DNA of 64,000 bases from Gammaproteobacteria bacterium. Its GTDB lineage: Bacteria > Pseudomonadota > Gammaproteobacteria > Xanthomonadales > Marinicellaceae. The translations under genes were made by a program, and so were the position numbers. This document shows positions 18,021-26,049 of the stretch, in pieces; within the stretch, counting starts at the first letter, position 1, and each line of letters opens with the position of its first letter. Under the pieces are notes generated by a model, which worked only from the letters and a program-made list of their open reading frames with translations, did not search any database and was not told where the DNA came from. The DNA is taken from the NCBI GenBank assembly GCA_041395445.1, contig JAWLAO010000004.1, positions 62,001 through 126,000 on the forward strand, written 5' to 3'.

Positions 18021-19786
18021 ATAGCAAATTGTCGTTCAGCGAGATTGTCATTCCCATCATCAAACACCTCTTTCACGAGGGGATTATTGATAAAAAATCT
18101 GCGGATAAAATTATCAGAAATTCAAAATTGATTAAGGTCAGTTCCGTACATCCTTACATTAATATTTCTGACTATAAATTAAAAAGTCTGAAAACCGGCA
18201 AACCGATTTCCATTGAGTTTATTACACATTTTGTAGCCAAGATAAACAACCTTGGTTATTTGAAAATTGATCCGACAAAAGTGAATGTCAGCAGTGTGAC
18301 CTCTGCGGTTTCACAGGCTTATGCCACCAAACACAAGATTCTTCCGGTTGATATTTCCGATACAACAGTTACATTTGCAGTTGCTAATCCTTATGATGAT
18401 TCCTGGGTGGAAGAGTTACAAAGAATCTTACGTCTTAAAGTCGTAAGAGTTCACTCCAATCCACTGGATATTCAACGGTTATTATTTGAGTTCTATGGTG
18501 TCAATAAGTCTATAAAACACGCACATAAACAGCATAAAAATCGAACGATTGACTCGATTCTCAATCTTGAACAACTGGTTAAATTAGGCTCTAAAAATGA
18601 TTTAAGTGCCGATGACCAACACATTATCAATATTGTGGATTGGTTGTTGCACTATGCATTTGAGCAACGCGCCAGTGATATTCATCTGGAACCTAAAAGA
18701 GAAAACTCCATCATGCGTTTTCGTATTGACGGACGTTTGCATAATGTCTATGTTTTGCCGACGATGGTGATGGCTGCTGTGGTCAGCCGTATCAAAATTC
18801 TTTCTCGCATGGATGTCGCTGAAAAACGTAAACCACAAGATGGCCGAATTAAAACACTGACCTCTGAAAGCAAAGAAGTTGAACTTCGTGTATCAACCAT
18901 GCCAACGACATTTGGCGAAAAATGTGTAATGCGTATTTTTGATCCGGATGCCGTAGTTGAAAAATATCAGGACTTGGGAATGAGTGAATCTGAAATCGAT
19001 CAATGGTTACAGATGATTTCTCGTCCCAATGGCATTGTTTTGGTTACCGGCCCGACCGGTTCCGGTAAAACCACAACTCTTTATTCAACATTAAAGAACC
19101 TTGCAACAGAAGATGTCAATGTTTCTTCAGTCGAAGATCCGATTGAGATGGTGTTTCCGGCTCTCAATCAAATGCAAGTGAATTCCAAAATCGGCGTGAA
19201 TTTTTCCAGTGGTATTCGTACATTAATGAGACAAGATCCCGATATTATCATGGTTGGTGAGATTAGGGATTTAGAAACCGCTCAAATGGCTGTGCAAGCA
19301 TCATTAACCGGACATTTGGTTTTATCCACACTGCATACTAATGATGCGCCTTCTGCAATCAACCGTTTACTGGATTTGGGAGTGCCTGATTATTTATTAC
19401 GTTCAACACTGACCGGCGTGATTGCACAACGGTTAGTCAAGTTGCTCTGTGAACATTGTAAAGAAGAAACCACCATTTCCGATGAAGTCTGGACTTCTTT
19501 GACTCACCCTTGGAATATTGCAAAGCCCGAAACGATTTATGATACGAATGGCTGCCTGGAATGCAGAAATACCGGATATCACGGACGAATTGGTGTTTTT
19601 GAAATTATGCCAATTCATGCAGATTTACGAGGTATGATTAAAAACAACATTCCTTCGGAAGCGGTAGCTGAACAAGCCTATAAAAGTGGCATGAAACCAC
19701 TAAGAGTTTCTCTCTCTGCATTAATTAAATCCGGGCAAACCTCCGTTGAGGAAGCCATTAAACTGGCACCACCGGAATATAGCTAA
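18017..19786 (+). CDS. GspE/PulE-family secretion ATPase
   Basis: Hexameric ATPase of type II secretion or type IV pilus machines, 589 residues. An N-terminal GSPII_E_N-like domain (about 1-165) is followed by the ATPase core, with ASDIHLEP (about 219-226), Walker A GPTGSGKT (345-352), an aspartate box and a Walker B-like DPDIIMVGEIRD. The zinc-binding tetracysteine (LLCEHC and CLECRN) is present. No other gsp or pil genes are near, so the rest of the system must be elsewhere. It is translationally coupled (ATGA) to the ABC ATPase gene, an odd partnership. GlyGly-CTERM proteins are known T2SS cargo in Vibrio, which could connect it to the rhombosortase at 7.5 kb. Confidence 0.85.
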   Translation: MNSKLSFSEIVIPIIKHLFHEGIIDKKSADKIIRNSKLIKVSSVHPYINISDYKLKSLKTGKPISIEFITHFVAKINNLGYLKIDPTKVNVSSVTSAVSQAYATKHKILPVDISDTTVTFAVANPYDDSWVEELQRILRLKVVRVHSNPLDIQRLLFEFYGVNKSIKHAHKQHKNRTIDSILNLEQLVKLGSKNDLSADDQHIINIVDWLLHYAFEQRASDIHLEPKRENSIMRFRIDGRLHNVYVLPTMVMAAVVSRIKILSRMDVAEKRKPQDGRIKTLTSESKEVELRVSTMPTTFGEKCVMRIFDPDAVVEKYQDLGMSESEIDQWLQMISRPNGIVLVTGPTGSGKTTTLYSTLKNLATEDVNVSSVEDPIEMVFPALNQMQVNSKIGVNFSSGIRTLMRQDPDIIMVGEIRDLETAQMAVQASLTGHLVLSTLHTNDAPSAINRLLDLGVPDYLLRSTLTGVIAQRLVKLLCEHCKEETTISDEVWTSLTHPWNIAKPETIYDTNGCLECRNTGYHGRIGVFEIMPIHADLRGMIKNNIPSEAVAEQAYKSGMKPLRVSLSALIKSGQTSVEEAIKLAPPEYS

Positions 19787-19791
19787 ACACC

Positions 19792-20538
19792 ATGTCCAAT
19801 AAAAAAATTATCATTGTTCAAACCGGAGAACCTATAGCTTCTGCACTTGAGAAGTATGGTGATTTTGATGAACTTTTCATCAGAGCAATGAAAGTGGAAC
19901 CTGCATTAGTCGAAACATACAGAGTGTATCAGAGCAAAGATGACAATGTAATTTTCCCGGATGTTGACAAAATTGCCGGATTAATTATTACCGGATCACC
20001 GGCGATGGTTACCGAAAAACACCCTTGGTCTGAAGCAACAGTTGAGTGGCTGAAACAATTTTTAAGAACTGATATTCCGGTGATTGGGATTTGTTATGGC
20101 CACCAATTGCTGGCAACCGCCTTGGGAGGAAAAGTTGATTGGAACCCCAATGGACGACAAATTGGCAGTGTAAAACTCAAACACACTGAGCACATTTATG
20201 ATGATCCATTACTGGCATCATTAAGCAATCGAATTGACAACGAGGTTCATCTAATGGCAACACATATGCAATCGGTGGTGCAATTACCTGACGAAGTGAC
20301 ACTATTAGGAGCAACAGACCGTGATCCGCATCATTGTTTTCGTTATAAAGAAAATGTATGGGGATTGCAATTTCACCCTGAATTCACTTCAGAAATCATT
20401 ATTGATTATATTCTGGCAAGAGCTGAGGATATTGAAAACGAAGGCATAAATACAGAAAAGTTAATCGAAGATATTATTGAGAACGACAATGGCTCAATTA
20501 TTTTACAAAACTTTAGAAAATTGTGCCTGGGCTATTAA
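19792..20538 (+). CDS. Class I glutamine amidotransferase (GMP synthase-like)
   Basis: Stand-alone GATase1 domain of 248 residues. The nucleophile Cys is in GICYGHQLLATALGG (about residue 101), and the His/Glu of the triad in GLQFHPEFT (about residues 196-198). It lacks the synthetase domain of GuaA. Such proteins act on gamma-glutamyl compounds or remain uncharacterised. It begins 5 bp after the GspE-type gene. A short inverted repeat GCTATT/AATAGC spans its stop, a weak candidate terminator. Confidence 0.8.
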   Translation: MSNKKIIIVQTGEPIASALEKYGDFDELFIRAMKVEPALVETYRVYQSKDDNVIFPDVDKIAGLIITGSPAMVTEKHPWSEATVEWLKQFLRTDIPVIGICYGHQLLATALGGKVDWNPNGRQIGSVKLKHTEHIYDDPLLASLSNRIDNEVHLMATHMQSVVQLPDEVTLLGATDRDPHHCFRYKENVWGLQFHPEFTSEIIIDYILARAEDIENEGINTEKLIEDIIENDNGSIILQNFRKLCLGY

Positions 20539-20556
20539 TTAAAAAATAGCATAAAA

Positions 20557-21657
20557 TTAAACTTGTTCGTGAGAAATAATTTCGGATTCAGGAGTTGATG
20601 AAACTGCCTGATGAGTAATTGGGGTTGCCAGAGATAAATTAAATTCTTTCTGCAAGTCAAATGCTGCACGATTAATCGCATAGCGAGCGGCTTTTAGTTG
20701 ATAGATGTTTTCCAGTTGATAGTGAATTCGCCATAAAATGGCATGATCCCCGGCTTCTATCAATGAAATTTTAGGCTTTTTATCAACTTTAAGAGCGTTG
20801 TTCTTTTCGCATGCTTCTTCCCAAACCTTTGCAAAATAATCTTCCACAACTTCTGCCGGAGTTGAATAGCCAATTTTGTATTCAATAAAATCATTCCAGG
20901 AAGAGTGTCCGGCTCGATTGAGAATTTCTATTTTTGTTTGTCGCAATTTTGAATTGGGAATGACGACTTTATGCTTTTGAACCAAATCTCTGAATGTTGT
21001 TTGTGTCAAAGAAATTTTATGTGTAATTCCAAGAATATTAAATTCAGGAATCCGACAAACTACACCCGGTTCCAAGTCATGATTATAAAGCAGTATCAAA
21101 CCCTGAGCACTATCAACCGCCCAGGCATCTTTGGTTGCGAACAATATAACCAGCAAGCCACCCAACGCACCTGTTGCCTGCAACCAATTGGTGACATTCC
21201 AAATATTCACCAATAATAAAACCGTGGCAATTAAGGTGATGAAGATAATCAAAATGTACATCATTTCTGATTTGTAAGTACCTGTGGTTACATCTTCACC
21301 TTCGATATTTTTTATCTTACCATAGTGTTGCAATGCCCATGCGTGAGAGAATTGAATAAAAAGATAGGAAACCAGTAAAACAAGCCCTGTTTGAGAAACC
21401 TTTAGCAACCATTCATTTTCTTTACTGTTACCATTAACCAAGGCGTCGATTACATAAATCATCAAGAGTAAGAAGTTTAAAAATCGCATCCAGCGGATTC
21501 GTTTCTTGTTCCTTTCCTCATCATGAGTGGGTTTTATGATATACCTGAAAATAACTCCCGAGAGAATGAAAAATAACAAATTCAGGGCAATCACAATCTG
21601 TCCAAAACTGGAAAGATGGTCGATATAAGAAACGATAAAGTCGAAAAATTCTTTCAT
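20557..21657 (-). CDS. Mechanosensitive ion channel (MscS family) protein
   Basis: Inner-membrane channel-like protein of 366 residues. Five hydrophobic segments (near 17-38, 60-75, 85-105, 133-155 and 160-185) end with a Gly/Ala-rich pore-like helix (TGALGGLLVILFATKDA). This is followed by the MscS beta domain, in which the usual G-D-x-V motif is replaced by EPGVVCRIPEFN, and by V-V-I-P-N-S-K. The cytoplasmic cage region completes it. It is the last gene of a tight minus-strand operon after hemL and the DedA-LssY gene (6-bp gap). Confidence 0.8.
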   Translation of the reverse strand: MKEFFDFIVSYIDHLSSFGQIVIALNLLFFILSGVIFRYIIKPTHDEERNKKRIRWMRFLNFLLLMIYVIDALVNGNSKENEWLLKVSQTGLVLLVSYLFIQFSHAWALQHYGKIKNIEGEDVTTGTYKSEMMYILIIFITLIATVLLLVNIWNVTNWLQATGALGGLLVILFATKDAWAVDSAQGLILLYNHDLEPGVVCRIPEFNILGITHKISLTQTTFRDLVQKHKVVIPNSKLRQTKIEILNRAGHSSWNDFIEYKIGYSTPAEVVEDYFAKVWEEACEKNNALKVDKKPKISLIEAGDHAILWRIHYQLENIYQLKAARYAINRAAFDLQKEFNLSLATPITHQAVSSTPESEIISHEQV

Positions 21658-21663
21658 TAAAAA

Positions 21664-23586
21664 TTAATTGCCACGAATGAAATATTGATTGTTACTAAAC
21701 TTATAGGACAGATTATCAGAATTTTCAATGGTTTCAACCAGAAATTTCAAATCCACAGGTTGGTCAATGCTTTTCCAGAAAGTTAAACCCCACTCTTCTG
21801 ACACTTTATTGATTCTTACATATCCATTATAGACATCATAAGAGGAATCAATAATCTCGGCAGGCTGTTTCCACAAATGCATGGTGGTCAGTTTATCATT
21901 ATCTTTCTTAGATAAAATTACTGTCTCGATTTTGCCATTATTTGTTGATGGAATGACTACAAATTCTTCACTTTCTTCAATATCAGAACTCAACGCCGTC
22001 CAAACATCTTTCCATGCTTGAGGCTGCTTGGATTGCCAGCCTTCGGACTCAAATTTTTCAGTGAATATATCAATATCACCAAGATAGCGGATTTGAAAAG
22101 GTTGCTTGGAACGACTTAACCAATCGAGTCGCTCTTCTTGCTTAGATTCTAACCATTGTTGAGTTGTTAGTTTTGGAATTGCTTTTTGGTAATTTGCAGT
22201 TGGAAAACTAAAAAAAATAAGAACCAAAACCGTGACGACACCTTGAAAGCTAAAGTAAATTGCAGAAACCGGCCAACCCAAAAACTGTTTTCGGTTACGC
22301 ATACGGTAAGCAATTGCAACAATAGCTGCCCAAAATACGGCACTGAATACTGAAATCAATACCACACCTAAACCCATTTGCATAAAAAATAGCTGTGTAA
22401 ATGCAGTTAAAGCAATCAATAATGTTGCCAAAGTATAGGGCCAGGCACGCATTTTATGAGGCAATGCACCGGATATTAATGCTGCCCAGAACGATATGAC
22501 ACAGACGAACCATGTCAGATGGTAAATTCCAAACCAACTGGAATGACCAGCTGAAAAGTAGTTAATCAGTACCGATAATAAATATCCGCTGACAACGATA
22601 AAACCCCAATGTTTGGATGCTGTTATTCGACGACGACGCAACAGCCAAAGTAATACAAACAGTGAAGAAACAAAAACTGTCAGATCATGGGTTATTGCAA
22701 GAAAAAATGCCAATACCGGTTGCGTCCAGTCCGTATGAAAGGCTTGCATGAAAGCACTGACTTGTTGTGACCAATTTTGAATAGCATCGCTATTGAGAAT
22801 CACAAATAACGAAGTAACCGTCAATGCCAGTATAAATGAAGCCATTAATGCCAAAGAACCTGTCTCCGGTTTTCTCGGGTCAATCAAACCGGATGTCACT
22901 TTTCCGAAATGGGGATGTTTTTGCGACCAGACAAGAGTTTTACTTAGGATTGTATGAGCTCTGGGAAGTAAGAACCCGTAAACCGCATGAATCACCCAGT
23001 AAACAACAAAAACAACAACTGCGAAAGCCAGTACCAGTAGCGATAATGCACCAGCAACTTTTGACATTGCTCCCATTGCGTTTCCAAACAACATTCCGGG
23101 CAATAAATAAAATGGCGACCATAATATAGCCGCAACGGTACTGATTATCAGGTATTTTTTTAGCGGCATTTCCATTACACCGGCAATAGCAGGAATGATT
23201 GGGCGAACTAAACCTACAAATCGTCCAATGAAAACACTAAGTGTTCCCCACTTAGAAAAGAACGACTGCCCTTGCTCAATCAGTTTGGGAAATTTATAAA
23301 TCGGCCACATTTTCAGCAAGCCTTTTTTATAATGTCTACCTATCCAGAAACTGATTCCATCTCCTGCAAAAGCACCTAATGAAGCAGTAATCCAAGCCAG
23401 CTTAAAATCAACAACTCCCAGTCCAATCAGCGTTCCCAAACCAACAAGCAATGCAGCTCCTGGAAGTAAAATCCCAACCAATAACAAGGATTCTCCTAAC
23501 GCGACAATAAAAATCATCCAACCGGTTGCATGCGGATGAGCTTGTACCCATTCTAATGTTGCTTGCAGCCAGGAGGATGATTCCAT
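21664..23586 (-). CDS. DedA (VTT) - degenerate PAP2 - LssY C-terminal domain fusion membrane protein
   Basis: Multidomain inner-membrane protein of 640 residues. Residues 1-200 form a DedA/VTT domain (GILLPGAALLVGLG and the FIGRFVGLVRPIIPAIAGV motif), implicated in undecaprenyl-phosphate or phospholipid recycling. The middle (about 270-450) resembles a PAP2 phosphatase in its helix pattern and keeps a GHS, but I cannot find the K-x6-R-P or the S-R-x5-H-x3-D motif, so it looks inactive. The C-terminal 180 residues resemble the LssY C-terminal domain. It lies between hemL and the mscS-like gene with 6-bp gaps on both sides. Confidence 0.75.
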   Translation of the reverse strand: MESSSWLQATLEWVQAHPHATGWMIFIVALGESLLLVGILLPGAALLVGLGTLIGLGVVDFKLAWITASLGAFAGDGISFWIGRHYKKGLLKMWPIYKFPKLIEQGQSFFSKWGTLSVFIGRFVGLVRPIIPAIAGVMEMPLKKYLIISTVAAILWSPFYLLPGMLFGNAMGAMSKVAGALSLLVLAFAVVVFVVYWVIHAVYGFLLPRAHTILSKTLVWSQKHPHFGKVTSGLIDPRKPETGSLALMASFILALTVTSLFVILNSDAIQNWSQQVSAFMQAFHTDWTQPVLAFFLAITHDLTVFVSSLFVLLWLLRRRRITASKHWGFIVVSGYLLSVLINYFSAGHSSWFGIYHLTWFVCVISFWAALISGALPHKMRAWPYTLATLLIALTAFTQLFFMQMGLGVVLISVFSAVFWAAIVAIAYRMRNRKQFLGWPVSAIYFSFQGVVTVLVLIFFSFPTANYQKAIPKLTTQQWLESKQEERLDWLSRSKQPFQIRYLGDIDIFTEKFESEGWQSKQPQAWKDVWTALSSDIEESEEFVVIPSTNNGKIETVILSKKDNDKLTTMHLWKQPAEIIDSSYDVYNGYVRINKVSEEWGLTFWKSIDQPVDLKFLVETIENSDNLSYKFSNNQYFIRGN

Positions 23587-23592
23587 CGTTTA

Positions 23593-24870
23593 TTACAGCT
23601 CTGAAAATGCAATTGTTGCTGCTTTTAAAGTTTTGCTCAAAGTCACTTCATCATGTGTTGACGAGACAAAACCAGCTTCATAAGCAGATGGACCTAAATA
23701 AACACCGTTCTGAAGCATCTTATGGAAAAAGTCTTTAAAACTTTGTTCATTGCAATTGGATAAGTCGGCAAAATTATTAATTTCAGATTTCTCGGTGAAG
23801 AACAATCCAAACATTCCGCCCAAATTAACTGTATGGAAAGGAATATTATTTTGCTTGGCAATTTTTTCCAAACCATCGACCAGTTTTTGCGTTTTATGGC
23901 TCAAATCTTCGTAAAATCCGGGTTTTGAAATAATATCCAACATTACTGAACCCGCCGTCATTGCCACTGGGTTTCCAGATAAGGTTCCCGCTTGATAAAC
24001 CGGACCTAAAGGAGCAATATGCGACATAATTTCTTTTTTACCGCCAAAAGCTCCAACAGGAAGCCCGCCACCAATGACTTTCCCGAAAGTCGATAAATCA
24101 GGAGTGATTCCATAAACTTCCTGAGCGCCACCCAGAGCCACTCTGAATCCGGTCATTACTTCGTCAAAAATTAACACTGTTCCATATTTATCACACAAGT
24201 CACGAACACCTTGCAAATAACCATCTTTTGGCAAAATCATGTTCATATTACCCGCAATTGGCTCAATAATAATTGCAGCCACATCATCGCCGTGAGCTTT
24301 CATAATTTGTTCCAAAGCATCCAAATCATTATAAGCAGCAGTTAAAGTCAAGTCGGCAACCGCAGCAGGAACTCCCGGTGAACCCGGAATTCCCAAAGTC
24401 AACACTCCGCTTCCTGCTTTTACTAAAAATGAATCTGCGTGGCCATGATAGCAACCTTCAAATTTGATAATTTTATTTCTTCCGGTATAACCTCTGGCAA
24501 GACGAATCGCACTCATGGTCGCTTCCGTTCCCGAATTCACCATGCGAACCATATCCAAAGATGGAATCAACGAGCACATTTTTTCAGCGACTGTGACCTC
24601 TTGTTCCACAGGAGTTCCAAAGCTCATGCCTCTATCCACTGCTTTGTGCACTGCTTTTAAAACTTTTTTATTGCAATGCCCGGCAATCATGGGTCCCCAT
24701 GATCCGATATAGTCAATGTATTCATTATCCTCAACATCGTAAATATAAGGACCATCGGCTTTTTTGATAAATAACGGTTCGCCACCGACCCCTTTGAAGG
24801 CTCTGACAGGTGAATTCACTCCACCGGGAATAACACGTTGTGCTTTATTGAATAAATCGTGATTTTTCAT
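23593..24870 (-). CDS. hemL: Glutamate-1-semialdehyde 2,1-aminomutase
   Basis: PLP enzyme that converts glutamate-1-semialdehyde to 5-aminolevulinate in the C5 haem pathway. Class III aminotransferase features are clear: the substrate-side N terminus (RVIPGGVNSPVRAF), the PLP-phosphate site NSGTEATMSA (about 112-121), FDEVMTGFR (about 235-243) and the PLP lysine Lys264 in TFGKVIGGG. Length of 425 residues is standard. It is first gene of a minus-strand operon. A TATAAT box on the minus strand lies at 24902-24897, about 27 bp upstream of the ATG, without a clear -35. Confidence 0.96.
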   Translation of the reverse strand: MKNHDLFNKAQRVIPGGVNSPVRAFKGVGGEPLFIKKADGPYIYDVEDNEYIDYIGSWGPMIAGHCNKKVLKAVHKAVDRGMSFGTPVEQEVTVAEKMCSLIPSLDMVRMVNSGTEATMSAIRLARGYTGRNKIIKFEGCYHGHADSFLVKAGSGVLTLGIPGSPGVPAAVADLTLTAAYNDLDALEQIMKAHGDDVAAIIIEPIAGNMNMILPKDGYLQGVRDLCDKYGTVLIFDEVMTGFRVALGGAQEVYGITPDLSTFGKVIGGGLPVGAFGGKKEIMSHIAPLGPVYQAGTLSGNPVAMTAGSVMLDIISKPGFYEDLSHKTQKLVDGLEKIAKQNNIPFHTVNLGGMFGLFFTEKSEINNFADLSNCNEQSFKDFFHKMLQNGVYLGPSAYEAGFVSSTHDEVTLSKTLKAATIAFSEL

Positions 24871-25214
24871 AATGTGATAGATTTTGTAATACCGCTATTA
24901 TAAATGTTTGAATTTTATTTTGGGAAAACATACTTCTGAAAAATAACTTTTTTATTTTTTGATTATCTGTTTCACTGTATTGAAACTTCCGTTCCGTGTT
25001 TGATAGTACCGAATAAAAAATTTCGTTTGTATGACAATTGAGTCTCAACCAGAAATATTTGAATAATATATCAAAGGTATCATTAAGTTGAGAAATCAAT
25101 CTTGATAAAATCAACCCAGCATTCAATAAAAATATTCAGTGGCAAGTTTAAACTGGTCGTTTTTAATAGGAGCACATTTTTCATTGTAAGTAAATTCAAA
25201 CAATATCAAAAGTT
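24871..25214. other. Gene-free AT-rich region between divergent hemL and tonB-like genes
   Basis: 344 bp without a convincing gene. It should hold the two divergent promoters; a minus-strand TATAAT at 24902-24897 is a reasonable -10 for hemL. I see no strong -35, riboswitch, tRNA or repeat. An open frame on the minus strand here (25126-24845) has no ribosome-binding site and no protein-like composition. Confidence 0.5.
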
Positions 25215-25916
25215 ATGAGAGTCCTAACATTAATAATATTCATTTCCTTTTGTAGCAACACAATAGCTCAACAACAAGACAAACCATCCTGGTCTCAACC
25301 AATGCCGGAAAAATTAGACACTCCGGAATTAAAAATTGAGAGCAATATTGATTCTAACATTGATTTTGGTTTTGAAAGGAGCGAAATGATTGATGCAGGA
25401 GATACGGAACAAAACTCAAACATTTTGATAGAAGACAAACCTATGCAGGAAGGAGATCTTATCGAAAGATCCGAACAAGATCAATTTCCTGAAGAAAGTG
25501 TTAGAAATGAAGAAATAGTTGAAAGTGTTGAAACTATTGATGAAAATTTAGAATTATCTGACAAACCGGAGATTTTGGAGAACAAAACCATTGAGAAAGT
25601 ATCAGAGCCATCAGCTATTCATAATTCTCAGAATAATTATAGTTGGACAAAAATAAAAGACGAGCCCCCACTCTACCCACAACGTGCATTTAAGAGTAAG
25701 AAAGAAGGTTGGGTCGATGTTCGGCTGACAATAAACATAGAAGGAGAAGTTATTAATACTGAAGCAGTTGCCAGTTACAACAATCAAGGTTTATTTAACC
25801 GATCGGCTTTGAATGCTGTCAAAAAGTGGAAATATGAACCCCCAAAATCCTATGGGATAGAAGAACCATTAACAACTCAAGTAAGAATTGTTTTTAATTT
25901 AAAAGACAAAAACTAA
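25215..25916 (+). CDS. TonB-like C-terminal domain protein with secretion signal
   Basis: Exported protein of 233 residues. The C-terminal domain (about 148-233) matches the TonB C-terminal fold: YPQRAF, then GWVDVRLTINIEGEV, and AVKKWKYEPP before a final beta strand. The middle (about 25-145) is acidic rather than the usual Pro/Lys linker. The N terminus (about 1-19, ending SNTIA before QQQ) looks like a cleavable signal peptide, not the TonB membrane anchor, so it may not be a classical energy transducer. No ExbB/ExbD genes are nearby. Confidence 0.75.
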   Translation: MRVLTLIIFISFCSNTIAQQQDKPSWSQPMPEKLDTPELKIESNIDSNIDFGFERSEMIDAGDTEQNSNILIEDKPMQEGDLIERSEQDQFPEESVRNEEIVESVETIDENLELSDKPEILENKTIEKVSEPSAIHNSQNNYSWTKIKDEPPLYPQRAFKSKKEGWVDVRLTINIEGEVINTEAVASYNNQGLFNRSALNAVKKWKYEPPKSYGIEEPLTTQVRIVFNLKDKN

Positions 25917-25978
25917 TCTTTTTACTTTCAACTCATAGAGTATCTTTTATCTTGTTTGAAAGTATAGTTTGTTCCGTT

Positions 25979-26020
25979 AAAGCGAAGAACTCTAATGTTA
26001 CTATATGAATTCTTCGCTTT
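25979..26020 (+). terminator. Hairpin between convergent tonB-like and tex genes
   Basis: AAAGCGAAGAA at 25979-25989 is the exact reverse complement of TTCTTCGCTTT at 26010-26020, an 11-bp stem with a 20-base loop. It sits between two converging genes and is followed on the plus strand by a T-rich but interrupted tract. Confidence 0.6.
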
Positions 26021-26049
26021 CTAATATTTTCAAACGTTCCTTCTCATGC

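Noticed and set aside
20529..20552. GCTATT/AATAGC hairpin after the glutamine amidotransferase as terminator
   Set aside because: Six-bp AT-rich stem overlapping the stop codon and no T-run; too weak to list as a feature.
24845..25126. 93-codon minus-strand frame overlapping the hemL start
   Set aside because: No ribosome-binding site, overlaps the strong hemL start and has irregular composition.
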